Assembly: GCA_944800085.1 (NCBI GenBank)
Contig: CALYLO010000004.1
Coordinates: 496,001 to 560,000, forward strand
Direction: 5' to 3'
DNA from: Paenibacillus melissococcoides
GTDB taxonomy: Bacteria > Bacillota > Bacilli > Paenibacillales > Paenibacillaceae
Length of the DNA: 64,000 nt
The position numbers and the translations under genes were made by a program. Shown one piece after another: positions 16,949-25,900 of the stretch. Under the pieces are notes generated by a model, which saw only the letters and a program-made list of their open reading frames with translations, was not told the DNA's origin and did not search any database. Position 1 is the stretch's first letter. Every line of letters begins with the position of its first letter.

Positions 16949-17274
16949 GCCCCCGCGCCGTGTTGGTGAACACGAACGATGGAAGCATCGAGCATAACAC
17001 TTTCGTCATCGGGATTGGCAGCCAGAACCTCTAGCATTCGATCAAAGATGCCTGCTTTCTCCCAGCGGCGGAAACGACTGTAGACACTGCTCCAGGAGCC
17101 ATAATGCTCTGGCAAGTCTCGCCAAGGCGCACCAGAACGAATCACCCAAAGCATGGCATTGAACATTTTTCGGTTATCGATTGCCGGACGTCCACCCTGT
17201 GGTTTCCGTTCCGGTGGCAAGAGGTCTTTGAGTCGTTCCCATTGGTCATCTCGTATCTCATATCGTCTTCTCAT
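16900..17274 (-). CDS. IS5-family transposase, OrfA
   Basis: The 124-aa N-terminal frame begins MRRRYEIRDDQWERLKDLLP and carries the DUF4096-like segment GGRPAIDNRKMFNAMLWVIR followed by SGAPWRDLPEHYGSWSSVYS. The first catalytic Asp is in ESVMLDASIVRVHQHG. It ends in the alternate frame at SKPSDDHAEA. The run GGGGGCAAAAGGGGGC (complement of 16940-16955) is a credible -1 slip site that would join it to OrfB. Confidence 0.88.
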   Translation of the reverse strand: MRRRYEIRDDQWERLKDLLPPERKPQGGRPAIDNRKMFNAMLWVIRSGAPWRDLPEHYGSWSSVYSRFRRWEKAGIFDRMLEVLAANPDDESVMLDASIVRVHQHGAGAKGGSNSKPSDDHAEA

Positions 17275-17521
17275 AGGATAAGTTTACCAGATATTTGGCT
17301 ATTTCGATAGTTTGCGTACACGCCCTAGGAACTACGCTTTAATTCCAGGCGGAGCTTCCGGAACGTTAACAAAAATGTAACACAAAAAGGCCATAGCGGC
17401 GCTGGTTCGGGCTTGCTGGACGAGGGGAAAAGGAGATAACATAGGCGGTAAGAGAGAGCAAGAACGGAAGCAGGCAACGCATTTCCAACTTATCGTTCAG
17501 CGGGCAGAGGGTGATAAGCGG

Positions 17522-18038
17522 ATGGAATATGTATGCTACCGGCGGCGGGGGGCCGCGGTTAGCTGTTGGTGTCGATGCTGGGCCTGGCCGGGGCGGCCGG
17601 GTTAATCTATGGGGCTGTGTTCGGTTCTCTCTCCTTGTCCGTGCGGATCGCCGCCTGGGCTGCGGCTCTCACCGGAATCGGATTTTTCGGCAGCAATCTC
17701 GTTCTCTCGTTCCTGGCGCTCTCCGGCCGCGCAATGTTCTGTTCCATTATGACGAGTCCGCCGTCTGGAGTGATGGCGATCGGCCTATGCCATGGGCGCA
17801 GGTGAAGGAGATTACGGCCGAAGGCGCGCGAGTCGGCATCTTGTTCAAGCCGGAATTCGCGAAGTTCCTGCTGCGGATTGAGGATGGTTCGCAGATCGAG
17901 ATTCGCACCTATAACGCGATGACCGAGCGGGAGATGAAGGAATGGGCGCGGCGCATGCGGGAACGGAAGCAAGCCCATGACACGGCCGCGAGCGGCCACA
18001 GTCTCCGGCCGGACGCGCCCCCGGTTCAATGCACGTAA
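17522..18038 (+). pseudogene. Small two-helix membrane protein, frameshifted (STM3941-like layout)
   Basis: Three frames in succession give one plausible protein. MEYVCYRRRGAAV (from ATG 17522, after GAGGGTGAT) comes first. Then SMLGLAGAAGLIYGAVFGSL and WAAALTGIGFFGSNLVLSFL form two transmembrane helices (17566-17740). Finally LFHYDESAVWSDGDRPMPW, EITAEGARVGILFKPEF and a C-terminal basic helix run to 18038. Two shifts are needed, near 17560 and 17742. The pattern (two helices, then an IxWxxI beta segment) resembles STM3941-type proteins of unknown function, with low confidence. It is either decayed or affected by base-calling errors. Confidence 0.5.
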
Positions 18039-18088
18039 AGCGATTCGGCGCAAGAAGAAAGGGAGCGGCAGCGATGCCCTCCCTTTCG

Positions 18089-18352
18089 TTATCTGCTCTT
18101 GACCAGCAGTTCTACCGCTTCCTTCACGATCTTCCCCGTGTCTCCGCCGGAAGCCTGCTCCTCCAGCAGGCAGTGCTGCAAATTATCGGCCACGATCTGG
18201 GCCAACGCCTTGTCCGACGCGTTCCGCACAGCCGACAACTGACTTACGACCTCCTTGCACGGTTTTCCCTCTTCCATCAGGCGCAGCACTCCGCGCACTT
18301 GCCCTTCAATCCGCTTCAGCCGTTTTTTCACGTCATCCGAGTAATGATTCAT
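18089..18352 (-). CDS. CsoR/FrmR-family regulator, CstR-like persulfide sensor
   Basis: The 87-aa product starts at ATG 18352-18350, seven bases after GGAGGG; a longer version starting further upstream lacks a site. It is an all-helical DUF156 repressor. Cys32 (EEGKPCKEV) and Cys61 (DNLQHCL) are present. The position that is the copper-ligand His in CsoR (four residues before the second Cys) is Asn57. Cys/Asn/Cys with the ending EAVELLVKSR fits CstR-type sensors of persulfide/sulfide stress better than copper sensors. No sulfur-oxidation or copper gene is adjacent. A palindromic AT-rich site upstream (18381-18404) is a candidate autoregulatory operator. Confidence 0.88.
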   Translation of the reverse strand: MNHYSDDVKKRLKRIEGQVRGVLRLMEEGKPCKEVVSQLSAVRNASDKALAQIVADNLQHCLLEEQASGGDTGKIVKEAVELLVKSR

Positions 18353-18380
18353 ACGATTTCCCTCCTTTCTGCTCACACAC

Positions 18381-18404
18381 ATACGCGTATAGGTATAGTA
18401 TACC
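18381..18404. promoter_or_regulatory. Candidate operator of the CstR-like repressor
   Basis: Two adjacent perfect palindromes, ATACGCGTAT (18381-18390) and GGTATAGTATACC (18392-18404), lie 29-52 bp upstream of the start codon. CsoR-family operators are GC-centred palindromes of similar size, but this order of half-sites differs from the known consensus. Confidence 0.4.
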
Positions 18405-18544
18405 CGAAATCCGACAAAAAGCGTTATAAGGTTACTAAAAATAACGTTAAATATTTCTGTTAAATAATAATAACAAATCTATCGTTCCCGTTTAAGTTCG
18501 ATCCCGAAAACAGCTTTACGATAGAAAGAAAGGGGTTGAGAGCG
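18405..18544. promoter_or_regulatory. AT-rich control region upstream of the tail locus
   Basis: It contains an inverted repeat CGTTAT (18422-18427) with ATAACG (18441-18446) and a strongly AT-rich stretch (TTAAATATTTCTG, TTAAATAATAATAAC). It is the probable start of transcription for the tail locus. No clean SigA boxes could be assigned. Confidence 0.4.
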
Positions 18545-20155
18545 ATGGAACTACAGAATTTGAAATGGTTGCTGGAAGAATATCGCCGCGGCAACAAGGC
18601 GGTGCTCAATGGAATTGTATCCGAACGCAATCGCGTCATACGGTTCGAGCTGGAGGATGTGCAGGAGGTGCTGCAAGCGATAAGGCAGCAACACCCCGGT
18701 ATGGAGCGCGATGAGATCGATATCCGCTTTATGGAATACTTGCTGCTGTTCCTGGACAAGCAGGCCGCGCGGGCGGTAGCAGAAGAGGAGGCGCATCCGG
18801 ATCAATTCCAGTGCTGGATGGATGCCCAATTCCGGCAGGATGAACCCGCACTTCGTCAAGAGCGCGATCTCGCGTTCATCGTGGCCGAATATCAGGCGGG
18901 AAGCAAGGAGTCGGCGCTGAAGCGGATTTTTGTCCAACACATCATACGTCAAAAACAAGGGGTGCAGGTCAGGCTGGACATCAAGCATAGCGTGGTGCGC
19001 AAGATGTACCATTCGATTCAACGCAAGTATATCAACTATTTCGGAGCCGATGAGATCAAAGGATATTTCGTAGAATGCGTGATCGAATTTCTCCAAAATG
19101 ACAGGAACCTGCTGTTTACGGAATCCCAGCTGCGGGCCCGGCTCTATCATCATGTGAAGTACTCGTTGGAGCGGTTCACGGAGAAGAGCTTCGGCAAGAT
19201 CATTCCGGGCAATGAGCAGGAGCCGGATCGCCGGGAACGGAGCTTCGAGGATGGAGCGGCGGCGAGGAACGGCAAGGATCTGGAAGACCAGGCGTACTCT
19301 CCTTACGATACGTACGCTTTCGCAAGATTTCAGCAAATCCGGGGAGAGAGCAGCTTCGCCAAATTTTTGCGGGAAATCGAGATTGAGGCGCTGCTGACGG
19401 AGAAGCAGCTGAGGGTGTATCCCTACATTTTGATCAAAAGCAATATCGAATATAAATCTGCGGGTGCGGATCGGGGCCGAAGCTTCGAGCGGCAGGACAA
19501 GCTGCCGTACAAGCAAATCGCGGCGGAGCTCTACAGCGTGTACCAATGGCGCATCTCGGCGGAGATGGTGCGCAAATACGAGCTCGCGATTAAAGAAACG
19601 ATACGCAAGGCGTATTTGAAATGGAAGGAATACCGCTTCGTCAAGCGAGTTCCTTTGCCGCAAAAAATCAATGAATATATGACCGTGTACCACAGCATCG
19701 GCGAGGAGACGAAAGCATATCCGCTGCTGTTCCAGATCTTCGTCAATTGGTTGAAGGATAATCTGGACGAGGATGACGAGGAGATTGACTTTTTCAAGCG
19801 GGATTACAGCTTCGATGATTCTCCCTATGAGTGGGTTGTCGAAAATTGGTTGAACCAGCGGTACGGATCGTTGAATCGGCTGCTGCAGCAGAAGCTGGCG
19901 ACATATTGGGAGCAGGTGGCCGAGATCGTGCATCATGACGCTCCGCTCTCGATTCTGACGGCGCAGCAGAAAAAGCGAATCATGGAGCGGGTCGGGACGA
20001 TTTTCAGGCAGTATCTCAAGGAGAACCAGCATCATGTCAATCAATTGATCAAATATTCCTGCATCTATAAGAAGGATGCACAAAAAACGGGCAAAACAGG
20101 TTTGAATTCGGACACTAGCTATAGTACAGGGGATCATCGCCGGACCTTGGCATAA
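18545..20155 (+). CDS. Sigma-factor-like protein at the head of the tail locus (536 aa)
   Basis: The start is ATG 18545 after AAAGGGG (an in-frame TTG lies at 18536). The protein is soluble, charged and helical. Around residues 115-190 the segment AEYQAGSKESALKRIFVQHI ... HSIQRKYINYFGADEIKGYF ... VIEFLQND resembles the core of sigma region 2 (random-order ORF pieces, an acidic recognition helix, then a VIEFL-type helix). Around residues 319-365, LPYKQIAAELYSVYQWRISA followed by EMVRKYELAIKETIRKAY looks like a region-4-type helix-turn-helix. It is far longer than normal sigma factors, with extra N- and C-terminal parts. Inference: a locus-specific sigma or antitermination factor. It may instead be a structural protein. 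No family was recognised with certainty. Confidence 0.5.
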   Translation: MELQNLKWLLEEYRRGNKAVLNGIVSERNRVIRFELEDVQEVLQAIRQQHPGMERDEIDIRFMEYLLLFLDKQAARAVAEEEAHPDQFQCWMDAQFRQDEPALRQERDLAFIVAEYQAGSKESALKRIFVQHIIRQKQGVQVRLDIKHSVVRKMYHSIQRKYINYFGADEIKGYFVECVIEFLQNDRNLLFTESQLRARLYHHVKYSLERFTEKSFGKIIPGNEQEPDRRERSFEDGAAARNGKDLEDQAYSPYDTYAFARFQQIRGESSFAKFLREIEIEALLTEKQLRVYPYILIKSNIEYKSAGADRGRSFERQDKLPYKQIAAELYSVYQWRISAEMVRKYELAIKETIRKAYLKWKEYRFVKRVPLPQKINEYMTVYHSIGEETKAYPLLFQIFVNWLKDNLDEDDEEIDFFKRDYSFDDSPYEWVVENWLNQRYGSLNRLLQQKLATYWEQVAEIVHHDAPLSILTAQQKKRIMERVGTIFRQYLKENQHHVNQLIKYSCIYKKDAQKTGKTGLNSDTSYSTGDHRRTLA

Positions 20156-20236
20156 CAAGGCAACCGGACTGGAGCGGCCGCCCCCCCGACCATTTCCCCG
20201 AAGCATGGGGATAGAGAGGAGTGCAGATATGACACG

Positions 20237-20950
20237 ATGACAGAACGGCTGCGTTGTTTTCTCGGGAAGCCGATTGCGGCCGGCAAGGTGAGCGTCTATT
20301 CGCCCACGGTCGATCAGATCGGCGAGATAGGCGAGCCGCTGTATAATTTGTATCTTTTGCTGGCGACCTTCGACAAGGAGGAGGTTGTGAAGCGGCTATT
20401 CTCGGTAGACGATGACAATTGGGCGCAGCTCGAAGCGGAGGATGATTTCCTGCTGCTCTGCTCGATACCGGCGCTTCAGGTTAGTATTTGCGATGCGCTG
20501 CGTTTTTTTACGAGAAGGGAGTTCGCCTATGATGAGGACGATCAAGCCTTCGTGAGCGACGTGGCGGTGATCGATCGGCATAATTACCGGGACATCGTTC
20601 ACGCCGTGAAGCTGGTGAACGGCATTGCGGCTGCGGAGACGCCGCCGGTCCGCTTCAAGAACGAGAAGGCAAAAGAGCTGTACGCCAAGCTTCAGCATTT
20701 CAAGGCAAAGCACGCCCGGGATAACGACAATACGCTTCATTTGAAGGATATTTTGTCCATTCTCTGCCATGCGGAGGGCAATGGCATCCATATTTTTAAT
20801 GTGGGTGAATTGACGATTTATCAGGTGTATGAGCATTTTGAGCGCTTGAATGTGCGCGAGCGCCATACCCGATTGCTGAAGGTATGGGCGAATGGATATT
20901 TGGGCCGCGATGAATCGCTGCCTGAATGGATGACAAGAAGCAAATTGTAA
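20237..20950 (+). CDS. Unknown protein of the tail locus (237 aa)
   Basis: ATG 20237 overlaps the stop of a three-codon minicistron (ATG ACA CGA TGA, 20229-20240), which has the only good ribosome binding site (GAGGAG). Translation is probably coupled through it. The protein is acidic and mainly helical (LYNLYLLLATFDKEEVVKRL, DALRFFTRREFAYDEDDQAF) with a C-terminal segment TIYQVYEHFERLNVRERHTR and LPEWMTRSKL. The position just before the tail-tube gene suggests a connector, terminator or assembly factor. The family is not recognised. Confidence 0.6.
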   Translation: MTERLRCFLGKPIAAGKVSVYSPTVDQIGEIGEPLYNLYLLLATFDKEEVVKRLFSVDDDNWAQLEAEDDFLLLCSIPALQVSICDALRFFTRREFAYDEDDQAFVSDVAVIDRHNYRDIVHAVKLVNGIAAAETPPVRFKNEKAKELYAKLQHFKAKHARDNDNTLHLKDILSILCHAEGNGIHIFNVGELTIYQVYEHFERLNVRERHTRLLKVWANGYLGRDESLPEWMTRSKL

Positions 20951-21017
20951 AAGCAAATTGTAAATCAGAACAAGCATGGAAGAAGCACGGGCTTCAACCA
21001 CGAGGAGGAAACGATTT

Positions 21018-21788
21018 ATGGAACAAGGACGTTACGGATCTAGAGCGATTTTGAATACGCAGGTTATCGACTATGCGACCAATGAACCGATTATGTATAT
21101 GGATTATGCCACATCGGCCACCAATGAATGGACGGCGGAGACGGTCTATGCCCGCGGCGGCAACGGCAACCCGAAGCGCATCGCGTGGAATGGGGAAAAG
21201 GGAGCGACGTTGACCATCGAGACGCAAATCTTTACGATGGAGCATCTTGCGCTCCTGGCGGGGGAAGAGATTGTGACTGGCCCGCAGACCATTTATAAGC
21301 GGGAAGTGCTGACCGTGCAGGAGGATGGCGCCGGCGGCACAAAAGTGAAGCTGAGCAAAGCTCCGCAGGGCGGCAGCACGGCCGTGTCGGTATTTGCCTT
21401 CACCAATGGCGTCAAAGGGGCGGCGCAAGAAGTGAAAACCGTCACCGGCAGCGAAATCGCCTTGTCGGACAAAGCGACCGTAGCGGCAGGCGAGGAGGTC
21501 GAAGTCTACTACCAATTCCAGTCGGCTTCCGCGAACAAGCTCTCCTTCACGGCCAAGGGCTTCCCGAAATACGTGAAGATTGTGGGCGATACGCTCTATG
21601 CGGATGAAGCGGCGGGCGAGATGGTGCCGATGCAGATGACGTATTACAAGGCGAAGCTGCAGCCGAACTTCACCTTGGCGATGAGCCCGACAGGCGATCC
21701 GAGCTCGCTTACGCTGACCTTCGACATCTTCCCGGTGAAGGTAAATGGAACGGATACGTTGGCGGACATGATCATTTACGAGGAATAA
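21018..21788 (+). CDS. Putative tail tube (major tail) protein
   Basis: The 256-aa product starts at ATG 21018 with GAGGAGG. It is predominantly beta, without cysteines. It opens with a long charged loop and then KGATLTIETQIFTMEHLALL, a pattern seen in siphophage tube proteins where an early helix packs on a beta sandwich. It ends PTGDPSSLTLTFDIFPVKVN. Position supports the call: it is followed by a chaperone-like gene and the tape measure, and it has its own terminator (21806-21830), typical for an abundant structural protein. No head genes are nearby. The exact family is not certain. Confidence 0.65.
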   Translation: MEQGRYGSRAILNTQVIDYATNEPIMYMDYATSATNEWTAETVYARGGNGNPKRIAWNGEKGATLTIETQIFTMEHLALLAGEEIVTGPQTIYKREVLTVQEDGAGGTKVKLSKAPQGGSTAVSVFAFTNGVKGAAQEVKTVTGSEIALSDKATVAAGEEVEVYYQFQSASANKLSFTAKGFPKYVKIVGDTLYADEAAGEMVPMQMTYYKAKLQPNFTLAMSPTGDPSSLTLTFDIFPVKVNGTDTLADMIIYEE

Positions 21789-21805
21789 TCGATTGTAATT
21801 TTGCA

Positions 21806-21831
21806 GGGGAGTGGCGGCACTCCCCTTTTTC
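21806..21831 (+). terminator. Intrinsic terminator after the tail-tube gene
   Basis: Perfect 8-bp stem GGGGAGTG/CACTCCCC with loop GCGG, then TTTTT. An isolated TTGTAATTTTGCAG (21793-21806), like one site of the four-palindrome element, abuts it. Confidence 0.85.
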
Positions 21832-21918
21832 ATTGGAGAATGCTTGGATTGAGAAACTCTGGCCGGAGTCAGAGTTTTTGATATCAATTATTCTACCAGA
21901 GATAAGGAGAGAAGCGAT

Positions 21919-22683
21919 ATGAGCGCGATGAAAAATTTAGCAATCAAGCAAGTGAAAAAAGAGATGAAGGACCGGTACAAGGAGAAGAAGCGGGTTGAAT
22001 TCGGGGAAAATCGGAAGCTGGACATCGATCTGCGGTTTCGTCCATCTGTTAAAAACGACGTGAAGAAGGAGCTTATCCGCGTCTTGACGGAGGCGCTGGA
22101 GCAGAATAAGCCGCTGGATGCGGGCATGCTGCTCGGGCTGCAGACGATGCTCGCGATCAAGCACTTCACGACGATCGTAACGGATGCCGCGACCCTCGAC
22201 GATTATATGGAAATGCTCCATGCGCTGCATGACGGCGGCTACACCGAGCGCATCCTCGAAGCCTTCGACCGGGACGAACTGGCCGCGCTGTACACTGAGC
22301 TGAATGACGCGCTGCAGTTGTTCAACCGGGCGATGGAAGCGGAGCTGGCCAAGGCGAAAGAGGCGGACGCCGCCGACGAGGCGGGCAAGCCAGTCAAGGC
22401 TGTCAAGGCAACCGGTAAGACGGGCGCGGCAGGAAAGGACGATAAGAGAGGTAAGACAAAGACAGGTAAGGCAGAGAAGACAGATAGGACAGGGAAGACG
22501 GATAAGGCAATCGATATGGAAATCGCGGAAGAGAAGGGAAGCAAGCGCAGCAAGTCACGCAGCGCAGATCAGGCAGGCAAGGAGACCGCGGCAAGCACAG
22601 GAGACTCTGGGCCGGATGCGGCATCCCCGTTAACGCGGTCATCCTCCCGGGCATCGGCACGCGGAGCAAAGGGGGAGCAATAA
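21919..22683 (+). CDS. Putative tail assembly chaperone with basic low-complexity tail
   Basis: This 254-aa protein starts at ATG 21919 after AAGGAGAGAAG. Residues 1-140 form a helical domain (KNDVKKELIRVLTEALEQ, LGLQTMLAIKHFTTIVTDAA). Residues 150-254 are a disordered Lys/Gly/Thr/Ser-rich tail (KTGAAGKDDKRGKTKTGKAE). Location between tube and tape-measure genes is the usual place for the gpG-type chaperone. The next small ORF begins one base after its stop in the +1 frame, so a gpG/gpGT-style frameshift at AAAGGGGGAG (22666-22675) is possible but unproven. The repetitive tail is unusual for this family. Confidence 0.55.
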   Translation: MSAMKNLAIKQVKKEMKDRYKEKKRVEFGENRKLDIDLRFRPSVKNDVKKELIRVLTEALEQNKPLDAGMLLGLQTMLAIKHFTTIVTDAATLDDYMEMLHALHDGGYTERILEAFDRDELAALYTELNDALQLFNRAMEAELAKAKEADAADEAGKPVKAVKATGKTGAAGKDDKRGKTKTGKAEKTDRTGKTDKAIDMEIAEEKGSKRSKSRSADQAGKETAASTGDSGPDAASPLTRSSSRASARGAKGEQ

Positions 22684-22684
22684 G

Positions 22685-22837
22685 ATGGCCAAGTATGAAT
22701 TATCGGATCATATGGTGAAAAATTTGCTGCAGTTTTTGAACCGGACGCCAGTGGAGGGCTTCGCCGAGCAGGATGCGATGTACGAGATTCGGTATGTGCT
22801 GGCGAAGCCCCTTGAGGAAGACGAGCCCAAGAAATAA
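22685..22837 (+). CDS. Small tail-locus protein (50 aa), possible chaperone C-terminal part
   Basis: Hand translation of ATG 22685 to TAA 22837 gives MAKYELSDHMVKNLLQFLNR followed by an acidic end (KPLEEDEPKK). GGGGGAG lies 9 bp upstream, inside the end of the previous gene. The amphipathic helical pattern and the position suggest the short downstream partner of a tail assembly chaperone, made either by its own start or by frameshifting. Confidence 0.55.
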   Translation: MAKYELSDHMVKNLLQFLNRTPVEGFAEQDAMYEIRYVLAKPLEEDEPKK

Positions 22838-22854
22838 GGCGGAGGGAACCGAGC

Positions 22855-22968
22855 GTGAAGCGGGACAAGACGGAGAGCGAATCTCCGGTAAGGAAAAGGT
22901 GCGCAAAGGAGCGGGGCGAACCGCTCTTTTTGGCATGGACGGAAAGGAGTGGGGAAGAGAGTGAATGA
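22855..22968 (+). CDS. Possible very small ORF (37 aa)
   Basis: GTG 22855 follows GGAGGGAACC and the frame ends at TGA 22966-22968, overlapping the tape-measure start. The product would be highly charged (KRDKTESESPVRKRCAKERG). The internal terminator at 22909-22931 lies within this frame. It may be translated to influence that terminator, or may be chance. Low confidence. Confidence 0.25.
   Translation: MKRDKTESESPVRKRCAKERGEPLFLAWTERSGEESE
22909..22931 (+). terminator. Intrinsic terminator just upstream of the tape-measure gene
   Basis: Stem GAGCGG/CCGCTC with loop GGCGAA and five T. It is 30 bp before the tape-measure start, so read-through would set the level of downstream genes. Confidence 0.7.
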
Positions 22969-25900
22969 TGTAACGTTGCGGCTGTCGGCGTCGATCGAAA
23001 TGAGGAGCTCGACCAAGGCGATCAATCAAGCGATTCGGGCGCTCGAAAAGAGCCCGTCGCTCCAAACGCTTCAACTGCGAGCCGCCATCGATCCCGTCAT
23101 GATCCGATCGCTCAAGGAGTGCAGCACGGCTATCGTGAAGCAGAACGAGGCGGTCAAGGATGCGATCGACAGCTATAAAAAGCTAGGCAATCAGATCGAG
23201 GAGGCCAATCAAAAAGCGGCCAAGGGCAAGATCGGGGCTGTAGAACCGGCTGCCGCTCAGCCTGAATCGGGGGCATCAGAGCAGAAAAGCTTCGGCAACT
23301 ATCTGAAGGATGCGAAACAATCTGTGCTTCAGAATGTAGCGAAACAACTGGTCAATGCCCCGATCGAAGGGGCACGGCAGGCGGTGCAGACCGTTATCGA
23401 GATCGATTCCAAAATGGCCGCTCTTCGGCGGGAAATGGACGCGGATACCAACTTCGACCGAATGCAGGACCGTTCCGTCACGCTGGCCGGCGAATTGGGC
23501 CGATCAATGAATGATGTTCTCGATACGATGCACGGCCTGGCCCGTTCGGGTTGGAATGAACAGCAGGTCATGGCGCAGACGGAGACCGTGCAATTGGCCC
23601 GGAATATTTCGGGCTTAAGCGGAGATGAAGCGATCGCGGCGCTTACCGCCGCCATGTCCGCCTTCCAGATCGAGGCGGGCCGAAGCATGACGATCCTCGA
23701 TTCGCTCAAGGCGGTCGATCAAGCCTACACCGTCTCGACGCGGGACTTAGCGCTCTCCTTGACCGAAGCCGGCGCAGCGGCGCGATCCTATGGCGTCAGC
23801 ATGGAAGAGCTGATCGGGCATACTGCCGCTATCGGCAGCATCACGCAGGAATCGGGCGCTGTCATCGGCAGCAGCCTGGAAGCGATAGATGAGAGCCTTA
23901 TGAAGGCCGCTTTCTCGGCCGCCGCGCTGCAGGAGGCGGGGGTGTCGCTGCAGGATACGTCGGGGGCGTTGAAATCGGCTTCGAGCATTGTGGAGGAGCT
24001 GGCCGGCAAATGGAATCAGCTCTCGGAAGGGACGCAGCGCTATATCGCGCAGACGATCGCCGGCAAGGATCATATGCAGCGCTTCATGGCTTTGATGGCG
24101 AATTATCGGAAGGTGCTGGATGCGGCGAACGCGGCGCTCTATTCCGAAGGCGCGGCGATGAGGGACAATGAGACGCATATGCAGTCGCTGGAGGCCCAGC
24201 TCTCGAATATGCGAACCGCATGCAGGAGCTGTCGCTCACGATGGGCGAGGCTTTCATTAGCGATTCGCTTATCGCGCTGATCAGCGCCGCGACAGCGTTG
24301 GGACAGGCGTTCGTCTGGCTCGCGGAGCGAATTGGTTCGCTACCGCTTCTGCTCGGGACAGTGACAGAAACGGTACAGCTGAACCGGGCGGCGATAGAAT
24401 CTTACATCTCGAGCAGTGTCCAGACGGTGTCCAGTCTTCTCGCGCTCGCTCCGGCGGCTGGCACGGCGGGTAACGGACTGAGAGGACTGGCTGCTGCCAC
24501 GAAAATGTTGGGCACGGCCTTTAAAGGCCTGATGATCAGCACAGGGATAGGAGCCTTGATTTCACTTATCTCTTGGGGCGTATCCGAACTGATTGGGCTG
24601 TTCAACGGCACGGAACAGGGCGCGGAGGAGGCCAGAAAATCCATCGTGCGAATGAATGAATCCGTCGCGCAGGTTGATCATCTGAAGACGCTGGCCGCCG
24701 AGTATGAACGCTTAGCCGCAAGCGAAGAGCAAACGATCGAGACGAAGACGCGTCTCACTCAGATCGAGAGTACGCTGAAGTCCCAGTTCGGCATCAGCGT
24801 GAAGTCGTTGGAAGGGAGTGCCAACGCGTACGAGCAGAACAATGAGCTGATTCGGCAGCGGATCGCGTTTCTCCAGGAAGAGATCCGGATCGAGCGGGAG
24901 AAGGCCCAACTGGAATACGAAAGCCAGAAATCGAAAATCGATCGCAAAATCGGGAAGACGGCAACGGAAAGGGAAAAGGCGGAGCAGGAGTATAACGAAA
25001 AATCGAAAAAGTTTGCGGAGTTCCAGAAAAACAGAGATAACAAAAAGCTAATAAGCAATGAGAATGAGTACTATACCAAAAATTTTTTCCCCGCCACTCT
25101 CGATCCGAATAATTTGTCTCACACGCTATGGATTGAGATGATGGGGGAAGAGCTCGCCAAGGAAGTAAAGAAAGCGCGCGAGAAATGGGAAGCCTCCAAC
25201 ACCGAATTCACGGAAGCGGTCAGCACGGCGGAGAACGCGATCAAAGGACGGCTCCAGTCCTATGTCGACGCCTTCGAATCCAAAGGAGAGGAACTGAATG
25301 AGCATACGCGCTTCTTGACCGATGTGCTGGCCTCCTGGGCCGCCGCCAATCGTGTGGAGATTAGCGAAAGTGAGTTCGCCGCGATCTTTCAAGCCTTCCA
25401 GAAAGCCGACATTCAGCAGGTCGAAGACGTTGTCGACTTATTCGCAAAGCTGCCCGGGAACATCCAAATCGCCGGAAGCTCTTTGACGGATTTGAACCAA
25501 CAGTTCAACAAAATGAAGTTCGGCGCCGGCGGCGCGGCCGACGGTTTGGACGGCCTGGCTTCTTCTTTGCAGAAGAGCAAGCAGGGGGGCGACGAGCTTC
25601 GCAACCGGATCAAGAGCACGCAGGATGAGCTTAAATCGTTCAATCAGATTTTGGCCGATCTGGAGGCGGGCCAATCGATGTCTACCGAGGCAATGCAGGA
25701 TCTGATGGCCGAATATCCGGAGCTGCAAAAGCATATCAACAAGGCGGCCGACGGCTGGAGGCTAGAGGAAAAAGGCATTCAAAAATTACGGGAAGAAAAG
25801 CTGAAGAAGGCGAAGGAAGATCTGGAGAGCGAAAAACGTTCGACGCTGGCGGCTTATTTCCAATCGAAGAGCCGGATTCGCATCTACGGCGTCGAGATGG

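Larger units (their letters stand above)
16494..17325 (-). mobile_element. IS5-family insertion sequence (IS427-like group)
   Basis: This 832-bp element is bounded by imperfect 16-bp terminal inverted repeats, GGGCGTGTATGCAAAC at 16494 and the complement of GGGCGTGTACGCAAAC ending at 17325. It is flanked by TA duplications (16492-16493 and 17326-17327), or a CTAG target if the outer bases are counted. The transposase reads leftward and is split into two frames, as is usual for this group. Both ends and both frames are intact, so it is probably mobile or recently so. Confidence 0.92.
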
